Part shown: in pieces, positions 9,100-17,751 of the stretch | Layout of the letters: each line of letters starts with the position of its first letter | Numbering within the stretch: the stretch's first letter is position 1 | From: Bradyrhizobium centrolobii | GTDB taxonomy: Bacteria; Pseudomonadota; Alphaproteobacteria; Rhizobiales; Xanthobacteraceae | Assembly: GCF_001641635.1 (NCBI RefSeq) | Contig: NZ_LUUB01000079.1 | Location: 183,042 to 247,041, forward strand | DNA length: 64,000 nt | Direction: 5' to 3' | Notes under the pieces: model-generated | What the model was told of the DNA's origin: nothing | Database searches by the model: none | What the model saw: the letters and a program-made list of their open reading frames with translations, nothing else | Translations under genes and position numbers: made by a program

Positions 9100-10094
9100 C
9101 CAAGCGCGCCGGTATAACGCTGCAGGGTATCCCAGGCGGCATCGCCGAATTTCGCGCGCCAGTCCTTGTAGTAGGAACTGGCCGACAGCGCGGCGCGGAA
9201 CGAGGCGCGGTCGGGCTCGAGGAAGGTGACCCCGGCGCCCGCGAGCTTCTGGCGCAGGGCATCGGTCGCGGCGCTGATGTCGGCCCGCTCCTCCATGGCG
9301 GCCTGATCGAGGTTGCGCGACAGCACGTCCTTCAGCTGATCGGGAAGCTTTTCCCACGTGCCCTTGTGGCCGAGCATCCACCACCCATCCCATTGATGGG
9401 ACGTCAAGGTGCAGAATTTCTGGACCTCGTAGATCTTGTTGGCCTCGATCAGGGCCAGCGGATTCTCCTGACTATCGACGATCTTCGTCTGAAGCGCGGA
9501 ATAGACCTCGCTCAGATCGATGGTGGTGGGACTGGCGCCGAAAGCGCGCCAGAGCGACACCCAAAGATTTGCCGGGGGAACGCGCAGCTTGAGCCCCTTC
9601 ACATCGGCGACGGTCTTCACCTGCCGGCTGGTGGTCGTGAGCTGACGATAGCCGTTGTCGAACATCTTCGGCACGGCGTAGAAACCGGCCTTCTCGTAGT
9701 CCTTGCAGATCAAGGCGCCGAGCTCGCCGTCCATGGCGCTCCACACCTTCTCATAGTTGTCGAACGCGAATCCTATGCCGCTGATGGCCGCGCCCGGAGC
9801 CTGCACCGCCGCGGTGATTCCGGAAATGCACTGAAACTGCAGCGCTCCGGCCTTGGTTTGCGAAAGCATGTCCACGTCGCCGCCCATCTGGCTGGCCGGG
9901 TAGACCTGAAAGTCGACGAGGCCGTTCGATTGCTCGTTGATGCGCTTGCTCGCCTCCATCAGCCTTATGGACAAGGGGTGGGACGGAGCGGTCGTGATGC
10001 CGCATTTCAGGACGAAGTCCGCGGCAACCGCTCGCCGGACGGCGAAAAGCGGGAGCGCAGCCGTGGCAAGCGCGAACGTTCGACGGGTCAGCAT
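9096..10094 (-). CDS. TRAP transporter substrate-binding protein (DctP family)
   Basis: A 332-residue periplasmic solute receptor that delivers its ligand to the DctQM permease. Residues 1 to about 24 form a secretion signal ending near RAVA-ADF. The mature part has the DctP pattern, including the segment VKTVADVKGLKLRVPPANLW at about 160-180 and the conserved arginine (LKLRVP) that binds a carboxylate in the family. A strong GGAGGAG ribosome site precedes the ATG at 10094. It is the first gene of the minus-strand operon and faces the TetR gene across about 120 bases of AT-rich DNA with repeats. The ligand is probably a carboxylate. Confidence 0.93.
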   Translation of the reverse strand: MLTRRTFALATAALPLFAVRRAVAADFVLKCGITTAPSHPLSIRLMEASKRINEQSNGLVDFQVYPASQMGGDVDMLSQTKAGALQFQCISGITAAVQAPGAAISGIGFAFDNYEKVWSAMDGELGALICKDYEKAGFYAVPKMFDNGYRQLTTTSRQVKTVADVKGLKLRVPPANLWVSLWRAFGASPTTIDLSEVYSALQTKIVDSQENPLALIEANKIYEVQKFCTLTSHQWDGWWMLGHKGTWEKLPDQLKDVLSRNLDQAAMEERADISAATDALRQKLAGAGVTFLEPDRASFRAALSASSYYKDWRAKFGDAAWDTLQRYTGALG

Positions 10095-10114
10095 GTCGTC
10101 TCCTCCATTTTTTT

Positions 10115-10165
10115 TAATTACCTTATTGGATAATTACTGGCACCAATTAATCGGTTGGATAATTG
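10115..10165. promoter_or_regulatory. Operator-like repeats between TRAP operon and TetR gene
   Basis: This AT-rich spacer stands out from the GC-rich surroundings. TAATTA (10115-10120) is repeated after exactly ten bases (10131-10136). TTGGATAATTA (10126-10136) is repeated as TTGGATAATTG (10155-10165), 29 bp or about three helical turns away. The position between divergent genes suggests binding sites for the TetR protein. This is inference from position and symmetry. Confidence 0.5.
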
Positions 10166-10218
10166 ATGTCAATCGGCGTTCGCTGCTACAACTGCCGATG
10201 CAGGAGAACCGACGACAG

Positions 10219-10896
10219 ATGCCCATGGACGTCCAAACCCCACGCAAAGCATCGGGATCGGCCACGGGTCGCGGCCGCAAGCGCGACCGGGAAAGAACCC
10301 GCCAGGAAATTCTGGATGTCGCCTTCCAGGAATTTGCGGAAAAAGGCCTCAGCGGCACCAACACCGACGTGATTGCGGCTCGCGCCAACATCACGAAAAG
10401 GCTCGTCTTCTACTATTTCAACACCAAGGAGAAGTTGTTCACGGCGGTCCTCGAAGAGGCCTATGCCAAGATGCGCGACGCGGAGCGGGATCTCAGGCTG
10501 GACGAACTGGAACCCGAGACGGCCATTCGGACACTGGCGGAATTCACGTTCGATTTCGACAACGATAATCCGGAGTTCGTTCGGCTCGTGACGATCGAGA
10601 ACATCCATCGCGGGCGCCATTTGACCAAATCCCTCAAGGCCCGTGCGATGACGCGGCCCATCATCGCGCAGATCGAGAGGGTCCTGGCTCGCGGAGAGAA
10701 AGCGGGCGTGATCCGGTCGGGAATCGACCCGGTCGAACTCCACATGACGCTTAGCTCATTGTGCTTCTTTTCCGTTGCCAACAGGCACACGTTCCAGCCG
10801 CAATTCGGATACGACATGACATCGAAGAGGGCGCGGCGGCAACGGCGGACGCAAATAAGCGACTTGTTGTGGCTCTACGTTCGCAAGGACGCCTAG
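10219..10896 (+). CDS. TetR/AcrR-family transcriptional regulator
   Basis: About 225 residues from the ATG at 10219. ATGs at 10198 and 10225 are also possible; an AGGAG at 10202 fits 10219 moderately well. The DNA-binding helix-turn-helix spans about residues 28-73 and ends in the family signature TKRLVFYYFNTKEKLF. The C-terminal half is the variable ligand-binding and dimerisation region. It is transcribed away from the TRAP operon and probably represses it, releasing it when an intermediate binds. The repeats at 10115-10165 are the likely sites. The ligand is unknown. Confidence 0.9.
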   Translation: MPMDVQTPRKASGSATGRGRKRDRERTRQEILDVAFQEFAEKGLSGTNTDVIAARANITKRLVFYYFNTKEKLFTAVLEEAYAKMRDAERDLRLDELEPETAIRTLAEFTFDFDNDNPEFVRLVTIENIHRGRHLTKSLKARAMTRPIIAQIERVLARGEKAGVIRSGIDPVELHMTLSSLCFFSVANRHTFQPQFGYDMTSKRARRQRRTQISDLLWLYVRKDA

Positions 10897-10917
10897 CGAG
10901 GTTGGGCAACATCGCCG

Positions 10918-11020
10918 GGAGAGCCCGTCTCTGTACGTGAGATCGTGGGCGCAGTGGTCACCGGCAACGCATCGTTGTGATCAATGGACGCAGTCCGGGT
11001 GCGCTGCAGCGATCTGTACG
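10918..11020 (+). pseudogene. Decayed 3' end of an EamA permease gene
   Basis: The DNA reads as GEPVSVREIVGAVVTGNASL followed by a stop at 10978-10980. It matches the end of the intact permease at 4491-4590 (GEPISMREIAGAIVIGSALL), with roughly three quarters of bases shared by eye, and similarity continues past the stop with a small gap. No upstream part of such a gene is present. It is a remnant left by a duplication or an insertion event around the catabolic cassette. Confidence 0.7.
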
Positions 11021-11158
11021 CCGTCCGCGATCCGCGCTTCCAAACTATGCTGCACACAACTCCATTCCACGCGGCGGAAGATCAGGTCACTTGCCAGCCG
11101 CCGGCCTCCTTGCGACACTCCCGTCAAAACAAGACTACAAAATATAGGGAAGAGAACG

Positions 11159-12394
11159 ATGCCGGGTCGTCGCGGAAGCCTTGCTGCCCTCGCCATGCTT
11201 GTTGCCGGAGTGTTGGCCACAACACCGGCCGAGGCGCAAAAGAAATACGACCCCGGCGCCACCGACACCGAAATCAAGATCGGCAACATCATGCCCTATA
11301 GCGGGCCGGCGTCCTCCTATGGCGTGATCGGCAAGACCGAGGCCGCGTTCTTCAGGATGATCAACGACCAGGGCGGGATCAACGGCCGCAAGATCAACTT
11401 CATCAGCTATGACGACGCCTATTCCCCACCGAAGGCGATCGAGCAGGCGCGCAAGCTCGTCGAGAGCGACGAGGTCTTGCTGATCTTCCAGCCGCTCGGC
11501 ACGCCCTCGAATTCCGCGATCATGAAATACATGAACGCCAAGAAGGTGCCGCAGCTCTTCGTCGCCTCAGGCGGTACCAAGTTCGGCGATCCCAAGAACT
11601 TCCCATGGACCATGGGCTTCCAGCCCAACTACCAGAGCGAGGGGCGGATCTACGCAAAGTACATTCGCGATCATTTCTCGAACGGCAAGATCGCCGTGTT
11701 CTGGCAGAACGACGATGCCGGCAAGGACCAGTTCAAGGGCTTGAAGGATGGGCTTGGCGACAAGGCCAACATGATCATCGCAGACAAGTCCTACGAGGTG
11801 AGCGATCCCTCGATCGACTCGCAGATCGTCGCCTTGCACGATTCGGGCGCCGACATCTTCTTCTCGTGGGCCGCGCCGAAAGGCTCGGCGCAGGCGATCC
11901 GGAAGGTCGGCGAGCTCGGCTGGAAGCCGAAATTCTTCCTGGCCAACACGGCGACGTCGGTGGCCTCGGTGCTGAAGCCGGCGGGGCTTGAATATTCCAA
12001 GGACATCATCTCGACGGTCTATCTGAAAGACCCGACTGATCCGACCTGGGACAAGGATCCGGCCGTGCTGAAATGGCGGGAATTCATGGACAAGTACTAT
12101 CCTGAGGGCGACAAGGCCAATGCCAACAATATCTACGGATATGTTCAGGCCGAGGCGATGGTGCAGGTCCTGAAGCAATGTGGAGACAATCTCACCCGCG
12201 AGAACGTCATGAAGCAGGCCGCGAACCTGAAGAATTTCCACACCGACCTCATGCTGCCCGGCATCATGGTGAACACCTCGCCGGACGATTATTTTCCGAT
12301 CGAGCAGATGCAGCTGATGCGCTTCAACGGCCAGGCCTGGGAGCTGTTCGGCGACGTCATCACTGGCGAGGTCGGCCACGAACGCAGCCAGTAG
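11159..12394 (+). CDS. ABC transporter substrate-binding protein, branched-chain amino acid (Peripla_BP_6) type
   Basis: A 411-residue periplasmic receptor of the LivK-like family. Residues 1 to about 26 are a signal peptide ending AEA-QKK. The mature start ATDTEIKIGNIMPYSGPASS is typical, and the two-lobed type I binding fold runs through the rest. The start at 11159 is preceded by a GGGAAGAG ribosome site. No permease or ATPase genes are adjacent, so it is an orphan receptor; Bradyrhizobium genomes carry many. Ligands in the family include amino acids, amides and aromatic acids; this one is unknown. Its stop is directly followed by the end of the convergent ligase-like gene. Confidence 0.9.
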   Translation: MPGRRGSLAALAMLVAGVLATTPAEAQKKYDPGATDTEIKIGNIMPYSGPASSYGVIGKTEAAFFRMINDQGGINGRKINFISYDDAYSPPKAIEQARKLVESDEVLLIFQPLGTPSNSAIMKYMNAKKVPQLFVASGGTKFGDPKNFPWTMGFQPNYQSEGRIYAKYIRDHFSNGKIAVFWQNDDAGKDQFKGLKDGLGDKANMIIADKSYEVSDPSIDSQIVALHDSGADIFFSWAAPKGSAQAIRKVGELGWKPKFFLANTATSVASVLKPAGLEYSKDIISTVYLKDPTDPTWDKDPAVLKWREFMDKYYPEGDKANANNIYGYVQAEAMVQVLKQCGDNLTRENVMKQAANLKNFHTDLMLPGIMVNTSPDDYFPIEQMQLMRFNGQAWELFGDVITGEVGHERSQ

Positions 12395-13687
12395 TCATGG
12401 TGCGGCGTTGTTCCAACGTTCGGCATTGGCGCGCAGCGCCATGCCGCCGGCGACGCCGACGCCGAGCACATACATCCAGCCCTCGTGGAAATCGAACAGA
12501 TGCGAGTTCAGAAGCGAGCTCGCGATGTTCTGCACCACGACGACGAGGCCGATCCAGGCCGCAAGGCCTCCGCCCGTGAACAGGCGAAGGTGGGCGAGCC
12601 ACATCGCGTAGAGCAGGGCGACGCCCAGAAGGCCCCACTGCACGGCGACATTGAGGGTCTGGTTGTGCGGGTTGCTGACGATTTCTGTGTCGAGGCTACT
12701 CTGGCCGACGGCGGCGCGCTCGAATTGCCGCTTGATCGAGCCGGTGCCGTGCCCGAGCAGCGGCGATTCGGCGAAGGCTATGACTGACTTTCGCCAATAG
12801 GTCAGGCGCTGCGCGGTCGAGGCGCGGCTGATGTCCTCGTGACCGTGCTGATATTCAACCGCAATATCGTTAATGCGCTGGCGCAGATAGGACGATGTCG
12901 TCCAGGCGAGCGCGCTCGCGGCAACGGCGCTCGCGAGCAGGAGCACGGCGGCGCGTCGGCTCAGGTGACGCCAGGCGAACAGCCCCAGCAGGACCGCGAT
13001 GCAGAACAACGCTGTGCGGGCCGAGGCGACGAAGACCATGTTGGTGACGAACAGCAGGATCAGCGCCAGGCAGGCGATCGTCGCAACGGTGTGCCACGCG
13101 CGCCAGAAGCTCAGCGCGGGCAGCGCGAGCGCAAACGCGCACAGGGTGAATTCCTGGCTCTGGTCGATGTAGTTCTTGACGGGAACACCGGCGGACGCGG
13201 TCGCGGTGATCTTCCAGGCGGGATTGAGCAGCACGATCCAGGAGAAGATCGCGAGCAGCGCGCAGGAGCCGAGAAAGGCGAGGCAAACCCATACGCCGCG
13301 CTCCGACCGGCTGAAGCGATAGAGCAGCGGCGGAATCAGCACGAGTTTTGCCACCGGCTTGATCGCATGCAGCCTGTCAGCCCAAGCGCCGTCCGACCAT
13401 AGGGTGCCGACGAGCGCGAGCAGAAGGAAAGCAAAAGGCAAAGCAAGTGCGGGCTTCGCGAGACTGCGCGCGTAGTCGCGCCAGTCGATCGTCGCTGTCA
13501 CCACGAGCAGCCAGAGCCCGACGAAGATAGAAGGCGCCGTGGTCGACCAGGGCAGCGAGGCTGCGATCAGGGCGGCGAGCACGTCGGCAGCTCGAAGCAA
13601 CGTGTCCGGGCTGCGCCAGGCCTGCGACCGGCCGCGCCATGGCTGTGGATCGGCAGGGTCAGACCATGCCGCGGGATCAACTGTCAT
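12395..13687 (-). CDS. O-antigen ligase/polymerase family membrane protein
   Basis: A 430-residue polytopic inner-membrane protein with about ten to twelve helices and a large periplasmic loop. The loop contains YWRKSVIAFAESPLLGHGTG (about residues 295-315), the region typical of Wzy_C/WaaL proteins, which join or polymerise glycan chains from undecaprenyl carriers at the periplasmic face. It follows a glycosyltransferase and an ABC exporter in the same minus-strand run. WaaL (ligase) and Wzy (polymerase) cannot be told apart by eye; the ABC exporter nearby favours a ligase, since that pathway does not need Wzy. Confidence 0.85.
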   Translation of the reverse strand: MTVDPAAWSDPADPQPWRGRSQAWRSPDTLLRAADVLAALIAASLPWSTTAPSIFVGLWLLVVTATIDWRDYARSLAKPALALPFAFLLLALVGTLWSDGAWADRLHAIKPVAKLVLIPPLLYRFSRSERGVWVCLAFLGSCALLAIFSWIVLLNPAWKITATASAGVPVKNYIDQSQEFTLCAFALALPALSFWRAWHTVATIACLALILLFVTNMVFVASARTALFCIAVLLGLFAWRHLSRRAAVLLLASAVAASALAWTTSSYLRQRINDIAVEYQHGHEDISRASTAQRLTYWRKSVIAFAESPLLGHGTGSIKRQFERAAVGQSSLDTEIVSNPHNQTLNVAVQWGLLGVALLYAMWLAHLRLFTGGGLAAWIGLVVVVQNIASSLLNSHLFDFHEGWMYVLGVGVAGGMALRANAERWNNAAP

Positions 13688-13697
13688 GGCGAATTGC

Positions 13698-15077
13698 CTA
13701 TTGCGCAGCCATCAGGCTTTCCGCGGGCATATATTGGCCGAGGAAGTCACGGGCCTGGGTCTGGTAGCCGAAACGTTCCGCAAGCTCGCCGCGTCTTGCC
13801 CGGATCCTGCCGCGGCATTCCTCCTGCCGCGCCAGCACGCGGATGACGGAGGCGGCGATCGAGTCATTGGAGAACGGATCGAAATAGTCCGCGAGTTCGC
13901 CCGCGACCTCGCGGAACACGGCGATATCCGAGCACAGCACCGGCGTATTCGCGGCCAGCGCCTCGATGATCGGCACGCCAAACCCTTCCGCGAAGCTCGG
14001 CATGATCAGGCCGTGCGACTCGGCGATCAGAGCGGCCTTCTCATGTTCGTCGACATAGCCGGCGAAACGGACGTTTGGCGGAAGATTGCGCGTCCGGCTG
14101 ATGTGGCCGGCATAGCCGATCACCACGAGATCGGCCTGAGGCACGTTGCGGAAGGCACGAATGACGGTGGCGACGTTCTTGCGCGGCTCGTTCGACACGA
14201 TGACGACGAAGCTCGGCCGCCCCGGACGCCCCGACGGGGCTGGCAGATGCAGGACATCCGGGGCGTCGAACCGGGTGCGGGGATACACGACCCGCGCCGG
14301 CAGGTGCGCAAATTGCGGCAACAGTTCCCTGAACCGCATCATGCTATAGTTTGAAACGAAGGCGAGCTCGTCGGCCTGACGCAGGCTGGTGAGGAGCCGC
14401 GACAGGAACAGCCGCGTTGCGACGTCGCTGAGCTTGAGGTCGGTGAGCGGCAGCAGGTCGTGGACCACGCAGATCACTTTTGCGTTCGGCCCGCGCTTGA
14501 TCGCGACCCGGGTCGGCGTGTCCACGACGATAACGTCATATTCGCGCGCGTCGATCCGCGGCGGGGGCAGCAGGAAGAAGGCCGAGGAGTCCTGGTAGCT
14601 GTAGAACCCGGGCTCGAGCTGGAAGTCGCGGAACAGTTCGAGGTGGCGCAGGTCCGGCGGGATGTATTCGAGCGCCGCGGTCCGGTTCTCGATGAGCCGC
14701 GCGCCCAAGGTCCGCACACCGATCGCGCGCAGGAAGCAGACGGTGTATTCCCACGACACCGACATCGTGAGGCGATGCCGGAGCCAGTCGAGCGTGCGCC
14801 TGAGGCCGCCGCGCGTCACCGGCTCGCTCATGTTGACCTCGTCGAGGAAGCGGTAGAGAGCGAGCAGCTCGATGTTGCGCGACTGGGCCGGAAACAGCCG
14901 CGTCCGCCGCTCGCGGCTGCGCAGCTTGCGGTAGCGCCGCGTGGTCTCGACCAGCAGCGTGAGCTCGTGGCCTTCGGCCGCAAGCGAGCGCATCAGCTCG
15001 CGCGTGAAGTGGAAGATGCCGCGCTTGTGGTTGGGCTCGCCGAGCGCTTCGGACACGACAAGGATGTTCTGCTTCAT
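13698..15077 (-). CDS. Glycosyltransferase, GT-B fold, family 4-like
   Basis: A 459-residue predicted retaining glycosyltransferase. The donor-binding half has NEPRKNVATVIRAF and then SFAEGFGVPIIEALA at about residues 360-376, carrying the E-x7-E type motif of GT4. The N-terminal acceptor domain begins with ILVVSEALGEPNHKRGIFHF and is longer than usual. The start ATG at 15077 overlaps the stop of the ATPase gene as ATGA, so the frame extending further upstream is not used. In context it adds a sugar to the glycan exported by the neighbouring ABC system. Donor and acceptor are unknown. Confidence 0.87.
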   Translation of the reverse strand: MKQNILVVSEALGEPNHKRGIFHFTRELMRSLAAEGHELTLLVETTRRYRKLRSRERRTRLFPAQSRNIELLALYRFLDEVNMSEPVTRGGLRRTLDWLRHRLTMSVSWEYTVCFLRAIGVRTLGARLIENRTAALEYIPPDLRHLELFRDFQLEPGFYSYQDSSAFFLLPPPRIDAREYDVIVVDTPTRVAIKRGPNAKVICVVHDLLPLTDLKLSDVATRLFLSRLLTSLRQADELAFVSNYSMMRFRELLPQFAHLPARVVYPRTRFDAPDVLHLPAPSGRPGRPSFVVIVSNEPRKNVATVIRAFRNVPQADLVVIGYAGHISRTRNLPPNVRFAGYVDEHEKAALIAESHGLIMPSFAEGFGVPIIEALAANTPVLCSDIAVFREVAGELADYFDPFSNDSIAASVIRVLARQEECRGRIRARRGELAERFGYQTQARDFLGQYMPAESLMAAQ

Positions 15078-15814
15078 GCGCGTTTCTCGCGGAGCTCGAA
15101 AGGGTGTGTTGACGGCGGCTCGACCACGGCGGTCGAGGCGACGCGCCCATGGTCGAGATTGATGATCCGGGTGCAGGTGCGGCGCAGCAGCGGCTGGTCG
15201 TGCGAGGCGATGATCACGATCGCGGCCTGCGAGACGAGGTTCAGCAGGCGCGTCTGCGCCTTTTCCGCGAAACGTTCGTCGACCACGCTCAGCCATTCGT
15301 CGAGCAGGAGGATGTCGGCCGGAAAGGCGGTGGCGGTCGCGAACAGCACCCGCATCAGCATGCCCGAGGAGAACATGCGCAGAGGCAGCCGCTGCATGCG
15401 CTCCTCGAGCTCGGTGAAGGCCCAGATCTCGTCGATGACGGCGCGGCTCGGCTTGCGTCCGCTGATCCGCAGCAAGAGCGCGATGTTGTCCTCCGCCACG
15501 AAATCCAGGTTGACGCCGGCGTTCAGGCCGAGCAAGGGCACGACGTTGCCCTTGATCGCGACGCTGCCGCTGCTCGGCGGGTAGACGCCGGCGATGAGGC
15601 GCAGCAATGTCGACTTGCCTGAGCCGTTGGGGCCGGCGAGGCCGATGCGGCTGCCTGCTTCCGCCTCGATCGAGACGTTGTCGACGGCGCGGATGATCCG
15701 CATCTCGCCCTGTTCGCGGATGAGGTGGCCGAGCAGCCGCCGCTTCAGCGAGAAGTCGTAGGCGCCATAGAGCGGATAATCGAGACAGACGTTGCGCAGA
15801 CTGATCGAGACCAT
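15074..15814 (-). CDS. Polysaccharide-export ABC transporter ATPase (Wzt/KpsT-like)
   Basis: A 246-residue nucleotide-binding subunit. Walker A is GPNGSGKST (61-69), Walker B is DILLLDE (about 167-173), and the signature is FSSGM (148-152). The SSGM form in place of LSGGQ is typical of polysaccharide and teichoic acid exporters. It lacks the extra C-terminal carbohydrate-binding domain of some Wzt proteins. The partner permease is the C-terminal half of the adjacent fusion protein, whose stop lies three bases downstream of this gene's start region in transcription order. Together they would move lipid-linked glycan across the inner membrane. Confidence 0.92.
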   Translation of the reverse strand: MVSISLRNVCLDYPLYGAYDFSLKRRLLGHLIREQGEMRIIRAVDNVSIEAEAGSRIGLAGPNGSGKSTLLRLIAGVYPPSSGSVAIKGNVVPLLGLNAGVNLDFVAEDNIALLLRISGRKPSRAVIDEIWAFTELEERMQRLPLRMFSSGMLMRVLFATATAFPADILLLDEWLSVVDERFAEKAQTRLLNLVSQAAIVIIASHDQPLLRRTCTRIINLDHGRVASTAVVEPPSTHPFELREKRA

Positions 15815-15817
15815 GCG

Positions 15818-17743
15818 TCAGATCCAGAAAGCTGCTTTGCGCAGATGCACCAGGGTCAGCGCGCTCGCAAGGATCAAGAGCGCCAGCGCGACCAGGACGT
15901 AGACGATGCTGACGGTGTCGACGTGACCGCCCACCAGCGGCTCGCGCCAGACCGCGAACAGATGCGTCAGCGGATTGAGCCGCATTACCGTCGAGCGGTG
16001 ATTGATCATGTCGGACGACCAGATCACCGGCGAGGACAGGAAGGCGAGCATCAACGAGGATTCGATGATCGGCTTGAGGTCGCGATAGCGCGTTGCCATC
16101 GCGCCGAGGACGAGGCTGAGAGCAAACGTACAGGCAACGAACAGCAGCAGGCCCGGCACCGCTTCGAGCGCGCCGGAGAAATTGCGCGGGGTCAGGACGA
16201 GCCAAAGGATGAGCGGAACGCAGGCGTTGTGCAGCGCGAACAGCGCCTGGCGGAACGTGCATTGCAGGAGGAAGATCACCGGCGGCAGTGCGCGGTCGCG
16301 GATCAGGCTCGCCGAGCCCTGCAGCGCCGTGGTCGCATCGAGCACGACGCTATTCAGGAAGGTCCAGGCGGTCATCGAGAGTGCGAGCATGGGCAGGCGC
16401 GCCAGCACGCCGGCATTGGACATCTGGCCGATGACCGAGCCCAGGACCGCGACCACGATCGCCATCTGGAGCGACATCCAGAACGGACCGAGCAGTGAGC
16501 GCACATAGCGGTGGCGCATGTCGGACCAGGCCAGCGCTGCAGCGATCCTGACGGTGTCGGGCCAGCCACTGGCCTGCCGCAGCTCGGCGGTGGCCGTGGC
16601 CTCCTTGCACGGCGTGGCGATGGCCTCGCGGTAGACGGTTTCCATGCCTTCCTTGAAGGCTGTGGCGGAATAGCGGGTCACGGCCCGTGTCCGCGCCGAC
16701 AGGCCCATGCGGCGGCGGCGCTCGGGATCGCGGATCAGCGTGTCGATGGCATCGCCGAGCTTCCCGGCGTCGCCGGGCGGCACCGTGATCGCCTCCATGC
16801 CGTGACGGGCGACGCGGGGCACTGCGGTGTCCAGCGCGGTGTTCACGACCGGGCGGCCGGCGGCCATGGCCTCCAGCTGGGCGAGGCCGAAGGTCTCGGC
16901 ATTGGTGAGCGACGGCATCACGAAGACATCGGCGATGCACATCAGCTTGATGCGCTCGCAGTCATTGACGGAGCCGAGCAGGCGGACACGGTTGCGAAGG
17001 CCGAGCTCGCGGATCAGTTGCTCGAGCCGCGGCCGCTCGACGCCCTCGCCGATGATCCAGACCTCGAAGTTGTGCGCAGCCGCGGCGCGGATCAGTACAT
17101 CAAATCCCTTGTAGGGAACGAGTCGGCCGCAGGCGAGCACGAGTCGGCCGCGATCGTTGACGTGATGGGGTTCGATCTTCGACCAGTCATATGTCGTGGT
17201 GTCGATACCGAACGGCACGACATGACATTTGTCCTCGAATTCCCGCAGCAGCGGCGTGTTGTCGACCAGCACGTGGTCGGACACGATGATCGCTTTCGCG
17301 CGCCGCAGCGTCCGGCGCATCAAGGGCTCGATGAACCAGCGCAGGCCGGCATGGGTGACGATGTCGGCATGCCAGTGCACGACCAGCGGCCGCTTGCGCC
17401 CGAATCCGAAGGCGAAGACGAGGTCGGCGAGCGGGAAGGGCGCGTGGAGCGCGAGCAGGTCGTGCTCCGGGATCCGCCGCCACAGCCGCCAAGGATAGGC
17501 GGGGGCGGCCGGAAGCGATAGCACGTTGCCGAACGAGCGCACACGCTCGACCTCGACGTCGTTGATGACCTCGCGCCGCTTTGACGATTGCGAGCAGACC
17601 AGCACGGCGGAGGCAAAGCTGTCCCTCAGGCTCGCGCAGATGTCGCGGATCACCGTGAGCGTGCCGCCGAACAGGTCGGGATAGTAGATCTTGAAGATGT
17701 GCAGCACCGATGGGCGGCGCGTGGTTTCGCTGGCGGAGTTCAT
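15818..17743 (-). CDS. Fusion of GT4 glycosyltransferase and ABC-2 polysaccharide permease (Wzm-like)
   Basis: A 641-residue protein with two functions in one frame. Residues about 12-375 are a GT-B glycosyltransferase: LVLACGRLVPYKGFDVLI at about 201-218, and the E-x7-E motif as E283 and E291 in AETFGLAQLEAMAAGRPVV. Residues about 395-641 are an ABC-2 permease: WSDMRHRYVRSLLGPFWMS (about 406-424) is the classic amphipathic start of Wzm/KpsM proteins, followed by six hydrophobic segments. These are usually separate genes. The chosen start at 17743 lies eight bases after a 54-codon gene. The fusion would tether glycan synthesis to export in the inner membrane with the Wzt-type ATPase encoded next. 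Confidence 0.85.
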   Translation of the reverse strand: MNSASETTRRPSVLHIFKIYYPDLFGGTLTVIRDICASLRDSFASAVLVCSQSSKRREVINDVEVERVRSFGNVLSLPAAPAYPWRLWRRIPEHDLLALHAPFPLADLVFAFGFGRKRPLVVHWHADIVTHAGLRWFIEPLMRRTLRRAKAIIVSDHVLVDNTPLLREFEDKCHVVPFGIDTTTYDWSKIEPHHVNDRGRLVLACGRLVPYKGFDVLIRAAAAHNFEVWIIGEGVERPRLEQLIRELGLRNRVRLLGSVNDCERIKLMCIADVFVMPSLTNAETFGLAQLEAMAAGRPVVNTALDTAVPRVARHGMEAITVPPGDAGKLGDAIDTLIRDPERRRRMGLSARTRAVTRYSATAFKEGMETVYREAIATPCKEATATAELRQASGWPDTVRIAAALAWSDMRHRYVRSLLGPFWMSLQMAIVVAVLGSVIGQMSNAGVLARLPMLALSMTAWTFLNSVVLDATTALQGSASLIRDRALPPVIFLLQCTFRQALFALHNACVPLILWLVLTPRNFSGALEAVPGLLLFVACTFALSLVLGAMATRYRDLKPIIESSLMLAFLSSPVIWSSDMINHRSTVMRLNPLTHLFAVWREPLVGGHVDTVSIVYVLVALALLILASALTLVHLRKAAFWI

Positions 17744-17751
17744 GATGGCGA

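Noticed and set aside
8203-9117. 304-residue plus-strand frame inside the TRAP permease gene
   Set aside because: Its composition is unlike a protein (GDEKAH, DRRPGEDE patterns), and it is antisense to a clear DctQM gene.
15078-16262. Upstream extension of the glycosyltransferase frame to 16262 (854 residues)
   Set aside because: The extension covers the ATPase gene in another frame and looks arginine- and proline-rich. The ATGA overlap at 15074-15077 fixes the true start.
14460-16498. Long plus-strand frames over the glycosyltransferase and ABC genes
   Set aside because: They lie antisense to proteins with intact Walker, ABC signature and GT4 motifs.
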